64,000 bases of DNA from Xanthomonas indica (GTDB lineage Bacteria > Pseudomonadota > Gammaproteobacteria > Xanthomonadales > Xanthomonadaceae): contig NZ_CP131914.1 in NCBI RefSeq assembly GCF_040529045.1, forward strand, positions 2,092,501 to 2,156,500, in the 5' to 3' direction. The notes beneath the pieces were generated by a model, which ran no database searches, was not told the DNA's origin, and was given only the letters and a program-made list of their open reading frames with translations. This document shows positions 36,029-44,361 of this stretch, piece after piece. The position numbers and the translations under genes were made by a program. Position 1 is the stretch's first letter. Each line of letters begins with the position of its first letter.

Positions 36029-36526
36029 TCAGCGCTCGGCCAGTTCCAGCTGGGTCAGGTACAGGCGCAGGTCGAACTCCAGCCGGTGGTAGTCCGGCAC
36101 CATGTGCGCGCACAGCTGGTAGAAGGCCTTGTTGTGCGCGCTCTCCTTCAGGTGCGCCAGTTCGTGGGCGACGATCATCGGCAGGAACGCCGCCGGGGCA
36201 TCGCGGAACACGCCGGCGATGCGGATCTCGCGGCTGGCCTTGAGCTTGCCGCCCTGCACCCGCGACACCGTGGTGTGGGTGCCCAACGCGTGCTTCACCG
36301 CCTGCAGGCGGTTGTCGTAGATCACCTTGTGCAGCGGCTCGGCGCTGCGCATGCAGCGGTCCTTCAGTGCCTGGGTGTAGTCGTACAACTGGCGATCGGT
36401 GCGCACCGCATTGGCCTCGGGGTAGCGGCTGCGCAGCCAGTCGCCCAGGCGCTGGCGCGCGATCAGCTCGCGCACCTGGTCCAGGACCTGGGGCGGGTAG
36501 CCGACGAGATAGCGCAGGGTGTCCAT
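36029..36526 (-). CDS. YgjP-type metallopeptidase-like protein
   Basis: A 165-residue protein with a zinc-type HELAH motif (121-125) and a following KESAHNKAFY (H131), which defines the YgjP/DUF45 group related to M48 and WLM peptidases. The length is shorter than full YgjP but the C-terminal catalytic half is complete. It is probably a cytoplasmic metal-dependent hydrolase; the substrate is unknown. The gene lies between the S4-domain gene (same strand) and the divergent DUF2058 gene. Confidence 0.88.
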   Translation of the reverse strand: MDTLRYLVGYPPQVLDQVRELIARQRLGDWLRSRYPEANAVRTDRQLYDYTQALKDRCMRSAEPLHKVIYDNRLQAVKHALGTHTTVSRVQGGKLKASREIRIAGVFRDAPAAFLPMIVAHELAHLKESAHNKAFYQLCAHMVPDYHRLEFDLRLYLTQLELAER

Positions 36527-36647
36527 GCCGCCACCTTAGCGTGCCGTGCGCTGCACGCGCACCCGTCGCATGCCTGGGCCTTCGCGGGCGGCCGCCGGCG
36601 CTGCGGGTATCATGCGGCTCCCGAATCCGAGTCCGTGGACGCTTCCG

Positions 36648-37181
36648 ATGCGCAATCCCCTGCAGGAGCAACTGCTCAAGGCCGGCCTGGTGAAGAAGAG
36701 CCAGGTGGCGCAGGTCGCGCGCGAGCAGGCCAAGGCGCGCCAGGGCAAGACCCCGCCGCCGCCCAGCGCCGAGCAGCGCGAGAGCGAGCGGTTGCGGCAG
36801 GAGCGGGTGGAGCGCGACCGCGCGCTGTCCGCCGAACGCAACGCGCAGGCGCGTGCGCAGGAGCAGCGTGCGCAGGCGCGGCAACTGGTCGAAAGCCACA
36901 AGCTCAAGGCCGACGGCGAGATCGACTACCACTTCACCGATGCCGGCAAGATCCAGCGGCTGCGCGTGGATGCGGCGCTGCGCACGCAGCTGATCGCCGG
37001 CAGCGTGGTGATCGCGCGGCTGGAGGCCGGCTACGTGCCGATCCCGCGTGCGGTGGTGGACAGGATCGTCGCCCGCGATCCGGCGACCATCGTGTTCGAT
37101 GCGCTGGCGGCAACGCCGGCCAGCGGCGAGGACGATCCCTACTACAGCCAGTTCCAGGTGCCGGACGATCTGATCTGGTGA
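36648..37181 (+). CDS. DUF2058 family protein (YaiL-like)
   Basis: A 177-residue protein beginning MRNPLQEQLLKAGLVKKSQ, with a basic coiled-coil middle (about 25-85, Arg/Glu/Gln-rich) and a globular C-terminal part (YHFTDAGKIQRLRVD, PYYSQFQVPDDLIW). This pattern defines DUF2058, called nucleoprotein or polysaccharide-associated protein in E. coli without a proven function. The ATG at 36648 gives the family N terminus; an upstream start would add 34 residues. It is divergent from the YgjP gene. Confidence 0.9.
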   Translation: MRNPLQEQLLKAGLVKKSQVAQVAREQAKARQGKTPPPPSAEQRESERLRQERVERDRALSAERNAQARAQEQRAQARQLVESHKLKADGEIDYHFTDAGKIQRLRVDAALRTQLIAGSVVIARLEAGYVPIPRAVVDRIVARDPATIVFDALAATPASGEDDPYYSQFQVPDDLIW

Positions 37182-37294
37182 CGCCCCCCGTCCATCGGCG
37201 CCGCATGAATGTCCCGGAAAAGTGAAGCCGACGTGCATTGCATTCGCCGGGGGCGGCCGCATCATCCAGACAGGGCAACAGTGCAGAGACGACC

Positions 37295-37561
37295 ATGGCC
37301 ACTGGGTGGGCAGGCGACGGCGCGGTGCAGGACCAGATCGATGCGACCGTCGAGGATGCGATCAAGCGGGCGCGCAGCCAACTGCCGCAGGGCCCGGGAC
37401 TGAGCCACTGCGAGGACTGCGATGCGCCGATTCCCGAGGCGCGGCGCAAGGCGGTGCCGGGCGTGCGCCTGTGCGTGGCTTGCCAGGACGCGCAGGACCG
37501 CGCGCAGCACGAGCACAGCGGCTACAACCGCCGCGGCAGCAAGGACAGCCAGTTGCGTTGA
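37295..37561 (+). CDS. DksA/TraR-type C4 zinc-finger protein
   Basis: An 88-residue protein with the short DksA/TraR (YbiI-like) architecture: an acidic helix, then a four-cysteine zinc finger (C39, C42, C60, C63; HCEDCDAPIPEARR and LCVACQDAQD). It lacks the long coiled coil and the D-x-x-D tip of true DksA, so binding in the RNA polymerase secondary channel is uncertain. A TraR-like modulator is possible. It ends 3 bp before the stop of a convergent DUF2789 gene. Confidence 0.9.
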   Translation: MATGWAGDGAVQDQIDATVEDAIKRARSQLPQGPGLSHCEDCDAPIPEARRKAVPGVRLCVACQDAQDRAQHEHSGYNRRGSKDSQLR

Positions 37562-37564
37562 CGC

Positions 37565-37831
37565 TCAGCCGGCGTGGTCGGCGCCTGGCGTCGAGGGCCG
37601 TGCGTGCAGGGCGATGTTGAGCTGATCGACCACGATCGCCCAGTCGGCGTCTTCCAGGCGTTCCTCGCGCAACAGCTGCGCCTGCGCCGGCGTCCAGAAC
37701 GGTGCTTCTTCCAGGCGCATGTCATCGGGCAGCGGCGCGTGCTGGGCGATGAACTGGCGAATCTCGCCTTCGCTGTTGGGCAGGCCAAGTTGGGCGAAAA
37801 GGTCGGCGAACGGGGGAATGACGGGTTCCAT
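37565..37831 (-). CDS. DUF2789 family protein
   Basis: An 88-residue protein beginning MEPVIPPFADLFAQLGLPNS and containing FIAQHAPLPDDMRLEEAPFWTPAQAQLLREE and DADWAIVVDQLNIAL. This is the DUF2789 signature, found in Proteobacteria with unknown function. The ATG at 37831 gives the family N terminus; the longer frame adds 23 unrelated residues. Convergent with the DksA-like gene with only 3 bp between stop codons. Confidence 0.88.
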   Translation of the reverse strand: MEPVIPPFADLFAQLGLPNSEGEIRQFIAQHAPLPDDMRLEEAPFWTPAQAQLLREERLEDADWAIVVDQLNIALHARPSTPGADHAG

Positions 37832-37936
37832 GCTGTACCTGGTCGGGAAGGGGAGATCGCCGCGCAAGGCGGCTGGCAGCGACCATACCGGCTGCGCCAT
37901 GTGGATGGCGTCAGCATCGCTGGTGTCGCGGCGTTT

Positions 37937-38515
37937 TCAGCCGAGTCCGGGCGGCACCGTATGGCCGCGCCAGCGGCGCGTGCTGCGCTGGAAGAACAGG
38001 CTGTTGGGGATCTGCAGCACGCTCTCGCCGTCGCCGTCGCGTTCCTCGCGCAGCGTGGTGTAGATCAGGTTGATGTCGATCACTTGGCCCTTCAGGCCTG
38101 GCTTCTCGCCGTTCTCCAGCAGCTCGATGTGGTCGTGCAGGCGGAACGGGCGCGTGGTGAAGATCAGCAGCGTGCAGAAGATGTTGGACAGCACGCTCCA
38201 GGCGGCGAAGAACGCCACCGCCGCGACCGCGGCGAATCCGGTGAAGGCAGTCCACAGCACGGTGCCGGAGACGCCGAAGCGGTCCAGGATCAGCAATAGC
38301 GCCGCGGCGTAGATCACGAAGCCGCTGCCGCGGCGCGCCATCAGCACCAGTTCCGGCGGCAGCGCGTGATGCTCGCCCAGGCGCCGGATCAGCCGCCGCA
38401 GCAGGGTGCGCAGCAACCACGCCGCAAGCACGATCAGCACGATCTGCGCGCCGGGCACGATCACATCGAGCCAGCGGTGCGTCCATGGCGGCAACAAGGT
38501 ATGGAGCGGAGGCAT
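37937..38515 (-). CDS. Small MscS-type mechanosensitive channel
   Basis: A 192-residue protein. Three predicted TM helices (about 18-38, 60-78 and 84-112) with the Gly/Ala-rich pore-lining helix in the third (TGFAAVAAVAFFAAWSVLSN), followed by a short MscS beta domain (RPFRLHDHIEL, KGQVIDINLIYTTLRE, IPNSLFFQRS). It is much shorter than MscS (about 286 residues), truncated after the beta domain, as in YbdG-like short forms. It likely releases osmolytes under hypo-osmotic stress. The ATG at 38515 excludes 19 upstream residues. Confidence 0.85.
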   Translation of the reverse strand: MPPLHTLLPPWTHRWLDVIVPGAQIVLIVLAAWLLRTLLRRLIRRLGEHHALPPELVLMARRGSGFVIYAAALLLILDRFGVSGTVLWTAFTGFAAVAAVAFFAAWSVLSNIFCTLLIFTTRPFRLHDHIELLENGEKPGLKGQVIDINLIYTTLREERDGDGESVLQIPNSLFFQRSTRRWRGHTVPPGLG

Positions 38516-38602
38516 CGCACATCGGACAACGCAGGGGACTGCGATGGTCGCAAGCGAGGCCGTTGCGGGCAAGTCGTGCTGCGTGTGCTTGCGGCGGCCC
38601 GT

Positions 38603-39397
38603 TTAGTCGGCGCGCTCCAGCGCGTCCCACTGCGCCTCGGTGATCTCGGGCAGCGCCTCCAGCGCCGGCCTGGCGAACAGATAGCCCTGGTAGAGGTCGA
38701 TGCCCAGCGCACGCAGTGCGCGGTACTCGGCGGGCGTTTCCACGCCCTCGGCGAGGATGCGGCAGCCCAGCGGCGCGGCCATCGCGACGATGCCGCCGAC
38801 GATGTGGCGGCGCGCGGCGCTGCCGTCGATGCCACGGATCAGCGCCATGTCCAGCTTGATCAGGTGCGGCTGGAAATCGGCGAGCAGGTTCAGGCCGGAG
38901 TGGCCGGCGCCGAAGTCGTCGATCGCGGTGAGGAAGCCGCGCTGCGCATAGTCGCGCAGGATGCGCACGACCTTGGGCAGGTCGGCGACGCGTTCGGATT
39001 CGCTCATTTCGAAGATCAGGTCGCCGGTGGGCACGCCGAAATGCTCGGCCGCCTTCAGGGTCAGGCGGATGCAGGTCGCCGGCTCGTACACTGCATTGGG
39101 GATGAAGTTGATCGACAGGCGCGTGCGCAAACCCAGCTGCGCGGCGGTGGCGATGGCCTGCACCCGGCAGGTCTGGTCGAAGCGGTACATCTGCTCGGGG
39201 CGCACCCGCGCCAAGACCGCCGCCGCACCGCTGCCGTCCTCGCCGCGCACCAGTGCCTCGTAGGCGTAGATCGAGCGGCTGGCGGCATCGACGATCGGCT
39301 GGAATGCCATGCGCACGGCGAAATCCAGCGGCTCGCCATCGCGACAGTTGCCGCAGGCGGGCTGGCCGAGTTCGGCGGACAGAGAGCGCAGGAGCAT
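38603..39397 (-). CDS. EAL-domain cyclic-di-GMP phosphodiesterase
   Basis: A 264-residue stand-alone EAL protein. Active-site groups are all present: EAL (E47, YEALVRG), SINFIPNA (Asn), FEMSESER (Glu), DDFGAGHSG (Asp-Asp), LIKLDM (Lys) and AEGVETPAEY (Glu). It should hydrolyse c-di-GMP to pGpG. A CxxC pair (C15, C18) close to the N terminus could bind metal or sense redox. No signal peptide or TM segment. The only GGDEF protein in the window is far away, so pairing is not implied. Confidence 0.92.
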   Translation of the reverse strand: MLLRSLSAELGQPACGNCRDGEPLDFAVRMAFQPIVDAASRSIYAYEALVRGEDGSGAAAVLARVRPEQMYRFDQTCRVQAIATAAQLGLRTRLSINFIPNAVYEPATCIRLTLKAAEHFGVPTGDLIFEMSESERVADLPKVVRILRDYAQRGFLTAIDDFGAGHSGLNLLADFQPHLIKLDMALIRGIDGSAARRHIVGGIVAMAAPLGCRILAEGVETPAEYRALRALGIDLYQGYLFARPALEALPEITEAQWDALERAD

Positions 39398-39655
39398 GCC
39401 GAAGCGAGACCTTGGACGAGACCGCAGTATGCGCTTCCGGCGTGAAGACGGCGCCGTGCCTCCGGGCCGGGGCGGGTTTCCCGAGGGGGCCGCGTCGGGC
39501 GCCCTGTCGGTACGGACGTCGCCCCGATCCGAGGCGCCGTGGTGACGTGCCTGGCGCCGCGTCGTCGCTCAGCGTGGACCGGCCACGTCCTCGCGGTGTG
39601 CTGCCGCAGGCAAACGCAATCGCGGCGCGGCATGCTCGGGGATGGGCGACACGCC

Positions 39656-39856
39656 CTAGCCGGCGTCGGCGACGTCGACCTTCTTCAGCACGCGAGTGGT
39701 GCCGAGCACCTCGACGCGGCCACCGGCCTGATGGAAGGCGGCCAGGTCGGCCTCGATGCGCTCGCGGCTGAGGCCCTTTTGCGCCTTGTCGCCGGCGCTG
39801 GCGCCACGTGCGTTCCTGGCGCTGGGCGAAGCGGTGTTGCCGGTGGGTCGTGCCAT
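39656..39856 (-). CDS. Small basic hypothetical protein
   Basis: A 66-residue protein with a disordered Ser/Ala/Arg/Gly-rich N-terminal half and a short structured C-terminal part (SRERIEADLAAFHQAGGRVEVLGTTRVLKK). It lies 16 bp after the stop of the YkgJ-type gene on the same strand, so the two are probably cotranscribed. I recognise no family; function unknown. Confidence 0.55.
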   Translation of the reverse strand: MARPTGNTASPSARNARGASAGDKAQKGLSRERIEADLAAFHQAGGRVEVLGTTRVLKKVDVADAG

Positions 39857-39872
39857 GCTGGAACTCCTGCAG

Positions 39873-40199
39873 TCAGTACATCGTCAGGGGAATGCCACGG
39901 GTCAGTTGCTCGTGGTGGGTGCGGCGGATCTCGCGGCAGTACGGGCCGGCCATCGCGAACTTCCGGCAGATCGCCGGGCGCTGCGCATAGATCGAGCAGC
40001 ACATGCGCGCGCCGTCCACCGCCACGCACCAGCCGTCCTCGTCGCGCGCCATCACGTGCAGGCCCTCGCGGGTGTACTCGGTGAGATGCTCGGGGACCTG
40101 GTCGTCCGGCATCACCAGCACGGTCAGGCGGCAGCAGATCGCGTCGCAGCGGTCGCAGGCGATGTCGGCGTCGGTCGCGTCCAGCGCGGTTTCGCTCAT
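39873..40199 (-). CDS. YkgJ-type cysteine cluster protein
   Basis: A 108-residue protein with nine cysteines (C15, C18, C22, C23, C58, C67, C68, C78, C88), including the family motifs CDRCDAICC and YAQRPAICRKF. YkgJ proteins bind a zinc or iron-sulfur centre and are proposed redox or maturation factors; none is well characterised. The ATG at 40199 opens the family N terminus; a longer frame adds an Arg/Pro-rich leader. It heads a possible two-gene unit with the 66-residue protein. Confidence 0.88.
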   Translation of the reverse strand: MSETALDATDADIACDRCDAICCRLTVLVMPDDQVPEHLTEYTREGLHVMARDEDGWCVAVDGARMCCSIYAQRPAICRKFAMAGPYCREIRRTHHEQLTRGIPLTMY

Positions 40200-40517
40200 G
40201 CGTGGCCGCCGTGCGCCGGACCTGTCGGTCGGCACGGAGGCTGGAGCGGCGAGGCCAGGCGCTCGGTCTGGCGCGTGGCAAGGGCGGGGGACATGGCGCT
40301 TCCGATGAGTCCGGCCCACAGCGGGACGGAGATTGGCGCGAGAAGGGGCGAGTCGGGCGACAGGAACGGCCGGACGAGACGCGCGTAGCGACGTGAGACT
40401 TGAGCGTGCCGCCATGCTACGCCAGTTGTTGCGGTGCAGTGTGAACGGTGTGGGCCGCGGGGATGCGGAGGACGCGAGTGAGATCGGACGCCGCGCGGAC
40501 GGCTCGCCCGCGCGGCG
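40200..40517. other. Gene-free gap
   Basis: About 320 bp between the YkgJ-type gene and the Hsp70-family gene, both leftward. Short frames here are Arg/Gly-rich and look like GC-rich noise. It contains the promoter for the YkgJ unit, not identifiable with confidence. Confidence 0.45.
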
Positions 40518-41876
40518 TTAGTCCTGCGCGGCCGCCAGCGCCAGGCCCTGCACCACGCCGAACGAGGGATCGCCGTGGACCAGGCGCGCCTGCGGGAAGG
40601 CCGCGGCGACCAGGCGCTGCAGGTAGCCGGCGCGCGACATGCCGCCGGTCAGGAACACCGCGGCCGGATCGCCGCCGATGTCCTGGCGCACCTGTGCCAG
40701 CAGTTCCTGCAGCGCCTCCAGGTAGCTGCGCGCGGCCTGCACCAGTTCCTCGGCCTGCACCTGCACCTGCAGCCCGGCTTCGATGTAGTCCAGGGTTTCC
40801 TCGTGCCGCTCGGCGTCGCTGAGGCGGATCTTGCTGCGCTCCACCGCGCGGTACAGGCGCGCAGTGTTGCCGGGTTCCTGCAAGGCCTGCAGGCGCGTGT
40901 CGTAGGGTGCCGGTACGGCATCGTAGCGGTGCTGGCGGAAATCGCGCTGGCGGGTGGTGTCCTGCACCATCGCCGCTTCCACGTAGTGGTGCGAGGGCAC
41001 GCGGGTGAGGCCGCGACCGAACTGCGGCATGAACCCGGCCAGGCTCAGCGCCAGGTCGATGTCGGTGCCGCCGCGCGGGATGCCCCAGGCGCGGTGCACC
41101 TGCGGCGCGGCGTCGCCGCCGACGCTGGCGTAGGCGATGTCGGTGGTGCCGCCGCCGATGTCCACCACCACCGCGGCGTGGCGCTCGCGGCTGACCGCGT
41201 GGTAGTGCATCGCCGCAGCGGCCGGTTCCTCCAGGAAGGCGACGTCGTCGAAGCCGGCGGTGATCGCCGCGCTGTGCAGGATCTCCAGCGCCTGCGCGTT
41301 GCCGGCCTCGCCGATCGAACTGCGGAACTGCACCGGGCGGCCGAGCAGGGCGCGGCGCACCTGCACGCCCAGTTGCCGCGAGGCGGTCAGGCGGATGTGT
41401 TCGAGGATGTGCGCGGCGATGCCGGTGATGGTCTGGCGTGCGCGCGGATGCAGGTTGTAGCCCAGCATCGACTTGGGACTCTGCACTAGGCTGCCTTCGC
41501 CTTCGACGAAATACGCGTCCAGCGCGTCGTCGCCGTACACCGCGTTCTGCAGCAGCGCCGCGGAACTGCGCGGCTCGCGCATCTGCGTTTCCATCCACTG
41601 CCGGCGGACCACCCGGATCGCATCGCGGCGCAGCGCCTCGGGGCTGCGGTCGCGTCCGGCAGCGAGCGCATCGCGGCGACCGGACTCGATCAGCTCGTCC
41701 ACCTGCCGTTCCAGTGCCGGGGTCAGGTCGAACTCGGCCGGGTCGCGCATCACCTCGGGGAAATACACCGTGGTGCGGAACTGCTGCTGCGTGCCGAAAT
41801 CGATCGGCACCACGCGGCCGTCGATCGCCGCGGCGGCGGCGGAATTGCTGGTGCCGAAGTCGATACCGAGGCGCAT
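40518..41876 (-). CDS. Hsp70-family chaperone, YegD type
   Basis: A 452-residue actin-fold ATPase, the length of E. coli YegD. It has DFGTSNSAAA (6-15), DIGGGTTDIAYA and TGGMSRAGYLQ nucleotide-binding motifs, but lacks the DnaK substrate-binding lid. A coiled region near residues 360-400 replaces it. It is probably an atypical chaperone ATPase of unknown client. The ATG at 41876 gives MRLGIDFGTSNS; the 60-residue upstream extension is rejected. slyD lies 121 bp upstream on the same strand, separated by a hairpin. Confidence 0.9.
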   Translation of the reverse strand: MRLGIDFGTSNSAAAAAIDGRVVPIDFGTQQQFRTTVYFPEVMRDPAEFDLTPALERQVDELIESGRRDALAAGRDRSPEALRRDAIRVVRRQWMETQMREPRSSAALLQNAVYGDDALDAYFVEGEGSLVQSPKSMLGYNLHPRARQTITGIAAHILEHIRLTASRQLGVQVRRALLGRPVQFRSSIGEAGNAQALEILHSAAITAGFDDVAFLEEPAAAAMHYHAVSRERHAAVVVDIGGGTTDIAYASVGGDAAPQVHRAWGIPRGGTDIDLALSLAGFMPQFGRGLTRVPSHHYVEAAMVQDTTRQRDFRQHRYDAVPAPYDTRLQALQEPGNTARLYRAVERSKIRLSDAERHEETLDYIEAGLQVQVQAEELVQAARSYLEALQELLAQVRQDIGGDPAAVFLTGGMSRAGYLQRLVAAAFPQARLVHGDPSFGVVQGLALAAAQD

Positions 41877-41949
41877 GACGGTGCCGGGGGCGGGAGGGCA
41901 GCGCACTGTGGGGCAAGCCGCGGCGCGACGCAAGCGCGGCCCGGAACGC

Positions 41950-41975
41950 ACGAGGCCCGCATCGGCGGGCCTCGT
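41950..41975 (-). terminator. Strong hairpin downstream of slyD
   Basis: Perfect 11-bp stem ACGAGGCCCGC/GCGGGCCTCGT with a 4-nt loop, 22 bp past the slyD stop on the leftward strand. No T tract follows, so termination may be partial and some transcription could continue into the Hsp70-type gene. Confidence 0.55.
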
Positions 41976-41997
41976 TGAAAACCGGAAACCGGGTCGC

Positions 41998-42468
41998 TTA
42001 CAGCGCGGCGCCGGCGTGGCCCTGGTTCTTTTCCTGCTCGGTGGCCTCGCGCACACCGGCCACTTCCACCGCGAAATGCAGCACCTGCCCGGCCAGCGGG
42101 TGGTTGCCGTCGATGGTCACCAGCTCCTCGCCGACCTCGGTGACCGTGACCAGCAGCGGGCCCTGGTCGGTCTGCGCCTGGAACTGCATGCCCGGCGCCA
42201 GCGATTCGGCGTCCGGGAACGAACGGCGCGGCACCTGCTGCACCAGTTGCTCGTGGCGCGGGCCGTAGCCTTCGGCCGGGATCACGTCGGCCTTGACCGA
42301 TTCGCCGGTGCGCTTGCCGGTCAGTGCCTTTTCCAGGCCCGGCACGATGTTGCCGGCGCCGTGCAGGTAGCTCAGCGGATTGTCCGGCGAGGACTGGTCG
42401 ATCACTTCACCGGCATCGTCGGTGAGGGTGTAGTGGATGGTGGCGACAAGCCCGTTGGCGATCTCCAT
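41998..42468 (-). CDS. slyD: FKBP-type peptidyl-prolyl isomerase SlyD
   Basis: A 156-residue SlyD: an FKBP domain (LTDDAGEVIDQS, YLHGAGNIVPGLEKAL) with the inserted IF (chaperone) loop region (about 70-120), and GNHPLAGQVLHFAVEV closing the FKBP fold. The C-terminal tail is short and lacks the His/Cys-rich metal-binding segment of E. coli SlyD, so nickel delivery is unlikely. It catalyses proline isomerisation and assists folding in the cytoplasm. Confidence 0.93.
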   Translation of the reverse strand: MEIANGLVATIHYTLTDDAGEVIDQSSPDNPLSYLHGAGNIVPGLEKALTGKRTGESVKADVIPAEGYGPRHEQLVQQVPRRSFPDAESLAPGMQFQAQTDQGPLLVTVTEVGEELVTIDGNHPLAGQVLHFAVEVAGVREATEQEKNQGHAGAAL

Positions 42469-42596
42469 GGGAAACCTCGTTCAGTGAGTAAGGGGGATAC
42501 GCCGGCACAGTCACAGCGCGATGAGAGGGGTGCTACCCGGCTACCCTAACGAAAAGCCGCGCATCGCCGCAAGTCGCCGCGGCGCGCGCTGCGCAT

Positions 42597-43553
42597 TCAG
42601 GCCGGCGGCGGGCGGCGCAGCGCGGTGCGCCGGGCCAGCCAGGTCTCCGGGGTCTGCGGCTTGACGAACAGCGCCTGCAGTTCCGGGTGCTCGGCGCGCG
42701 CGGCCGCCTCGATGCGCTCGATGCAGGCTTCGATCTGCGCGGTGCTGCGCTGGTCCTCGAACTCGGCGCTGAGCGCGGCCACCACCTGGTCCGGTCCCAT
42801 CTGCACGCTGAGCACGCCGTTGACCGCGCGCACGTCCGGATCGGCGGCGGCGATGCGCCGCAGTGCGTCGCCGAGCGGGCGCGCCGCCGGCTCGCCGATC
42901 AGCAGGCCCTTGGTCTCGCGCGCCAGCACGAACGCCGAGCAGGCCAGCACCGCGGCGATGCCGACGGACGCGACGCCGTCCAGCTCCGGCATGTCCAGCC
43001 ACTGCGCGGCGAGCAGCCCGGCCAGCGCGATCAGCAGGCCGATCAGCGCTGCGCTGTCCTCCACCAGCACGGTGAACAGGCTCGGATCCTTGCTCTCGCG
43101 GAACGCCTGCACGTAGCTCAGGCGGCCCTTGCGCGCGCGGAACTCGCGCAGCGAGATCCACCACGAGCCGCCCTCGAACAGCAGCGACAGCCCCAGCACG
43201 ATGTAGTTGAGGGTGTGGTCGCTGGCCGGCTGCGGATGGCGGATGTGGGCGATGCCCTCGTACAGCGACACCCCGGCGCCGAGCGCGAACACCAGCAGGG
43301 CGACGATGAAGCTCCAGAAGTACAGCTCGCGCCCATGGCCGAACGGATGGGTGGCGTCGGCCGGGCGCGCGGCGCGGCGCAGGCCGTACAGCAGCAACAG
43401 CTCGTTGACCGTGTCCACCAGCGAATGCACGCCTTCGCTGAGCATCGCCGAACTGCCGGAGATCGCCGCGGCGACGAACTTGGCGATGGCGATGGCCAGA
43501 TTGCCGGCGAGCGCGGCGTAGATCGCGAGACGGGACCCGGACGAAGCGGACAT
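42597..43553 (-). CDS. Cation diffusion facilitator family metal transporter
   Basis: A 318-residue CDF protein with about six TM helices. The metal sites are suggested by HSLVD (H43, D47) and VLVEDSAALIG in the later TM helix, with a cytoplasmic C-terminal ferredoxin-like domain (about 225-310). It resembles the ZnT9-like (CDF group with EDSAALIG) branch; export of Zn2+, Co2+ or another divalent ion by proton antiport is expected. The ATG at 43553 is preferred over one 12 codons upstream. Divergent from yjdM across about 90 bp. Confidence 0.9.
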   Translation of the reverse strand: MSASSGSRLAIYAALAGNLAIAIAKFVAAAISGSSAMLSEGVHSLVDTVNELLLLYGLRRAARPADATHPFGHGRELYFWSFIVALLVFALGAGVSLYEGIAHIRHPQPASDHTLNYIVLGLSLLFEGGSWWISLREFRARKGRLSYVQAFRESKDPSLFTVLVEDSAALIGLLIALAGLLAAQWLDMPELDGVASVGIAAVLACSAFVLARETKGLLIGEPAARPLGDALRRIAAADPDVRAVNGVLSVQMGPDQVVAALSAEFEDQRSTAQIEACIERIEAAARAEHPELQALFVKPQTPETWLARRTALRRPPPA

Positions 43554-43643
43554 GACATTCCTGCGGCTGGGGCGGCCGCGCGGCGGCACGGGGCGGGCAG
43601 CTACAATAGGCGGCTCGCCGTCGTCGCCGTATCAAGGACTCCC

Positions 43644-43985
43644 ATGCCCGCCGCACCCGCCTGCCCGCAATGCACCCTGGAAAACACCTACGTCGACGGC
43701 GCCAACTGGGTGTGCGCGGACTGCGGCCACGAGTGGCCGGTCGCGGCCGAGGCCGCCAATGACGCGGCGACGGTGGTGCGCGACAGCAACGGCAACGTGC
43801 TGCAGGCCGGCGACACGGTGGTGGTGATCAAGGACCTGAAGGTCAAGGGATCGTCGATCCCGCTCAAGCAGGGCACGGTGATCCGCGGCATCCGCTTGGT
43901 CGAGGACGATGCCGAACACATCGAAGGCAACTCGGACAAGATCAAGGGCCTGGTGCTGAAGACCTGCTTCCTGCGCAAGGCCTGA
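43644..43985 (+). CDS. yjdM: YjdM (PhnA-like) zinc-ribbon protein
   Basis: A 113-residue protein with an N-terminal zinc ribbon (CPQC and CADCGHEWP) and the family sequence VVRDSNGNVLQAGDTVVVIK and a C-terminal KIKGLVLKTCFLRKA. The E. coli homologue was once named PhnA for phosphonate use, but YjdM is not needed for phosphonate degradation; function unknown. It is monocistronic, and the downstream gap holds a palindromic repeat. Confidence 0.93.
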   Translation: MPAAPACPQCTLENTYVDGANWVCADCGHEWPVAAEAANDAATVVRDSNGNVLQAGDTVVVIKDLKVKGSSIPLKQGTVIRGIRLVEDDAEHIEGNSDKIKGLVLKTCFLRKA

Positions 43986-44361
43986 GCCCGGCGCGCCGGG
44001 CCGGGCGCTGCGCGGCACTGTGCGGCCGCGCGCTGGGCGAGGTTCGCGGCAGCTGCGCGGACGCAGATTGCCCGTAGGAGCGGCTTCAGCCGCGACAGGC
44101 TTCATCGCGACCGCCCGTCGCGGTGGCTTAAGCCGCTCCCGCGCGCTGCGTCCGTCAGCCGATGAAGGCCGCCCGTCCGGGCGCGCCAGCCGCGCACCGC
44201 GTGCCTCCTGCCCGGGAAGGGAGAGGCGACCCCGCGCGGCGTGACCGTCCTCGCGTGTTGCGCGCCGGCGCCCAGCCCGCACGGTGCGCCGGCTATCATG
44301 CGCAACGGCGCCGGGGGGCGCCGCCGGCCAGGCCGGCGCAGACACGGAACAGGGGATGCAC
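43986..44361. other. Gap with palindromic repeat and promoter of peptidase gene
   Basis: About 375 bp between two rightward genes. It contains the REP-type palindrome at 44074-44142 and must contain the promoter of the S9 peptidase gene. No other gene is supported. Confidence 0.55.
44074..44142. repeat. REP-type palindrome
   Basis: Inverted repeat beginning GTAGGAGCGGCTTCAGCCGC and ending GGCTTAAGCCGCTCCCGC, the same core family as 1244-1319 but with a more degenerate right arm. Found after yjdM; unlike most other copies here the flanking genes are tandem rather than convergent. Confidence 0.75.
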
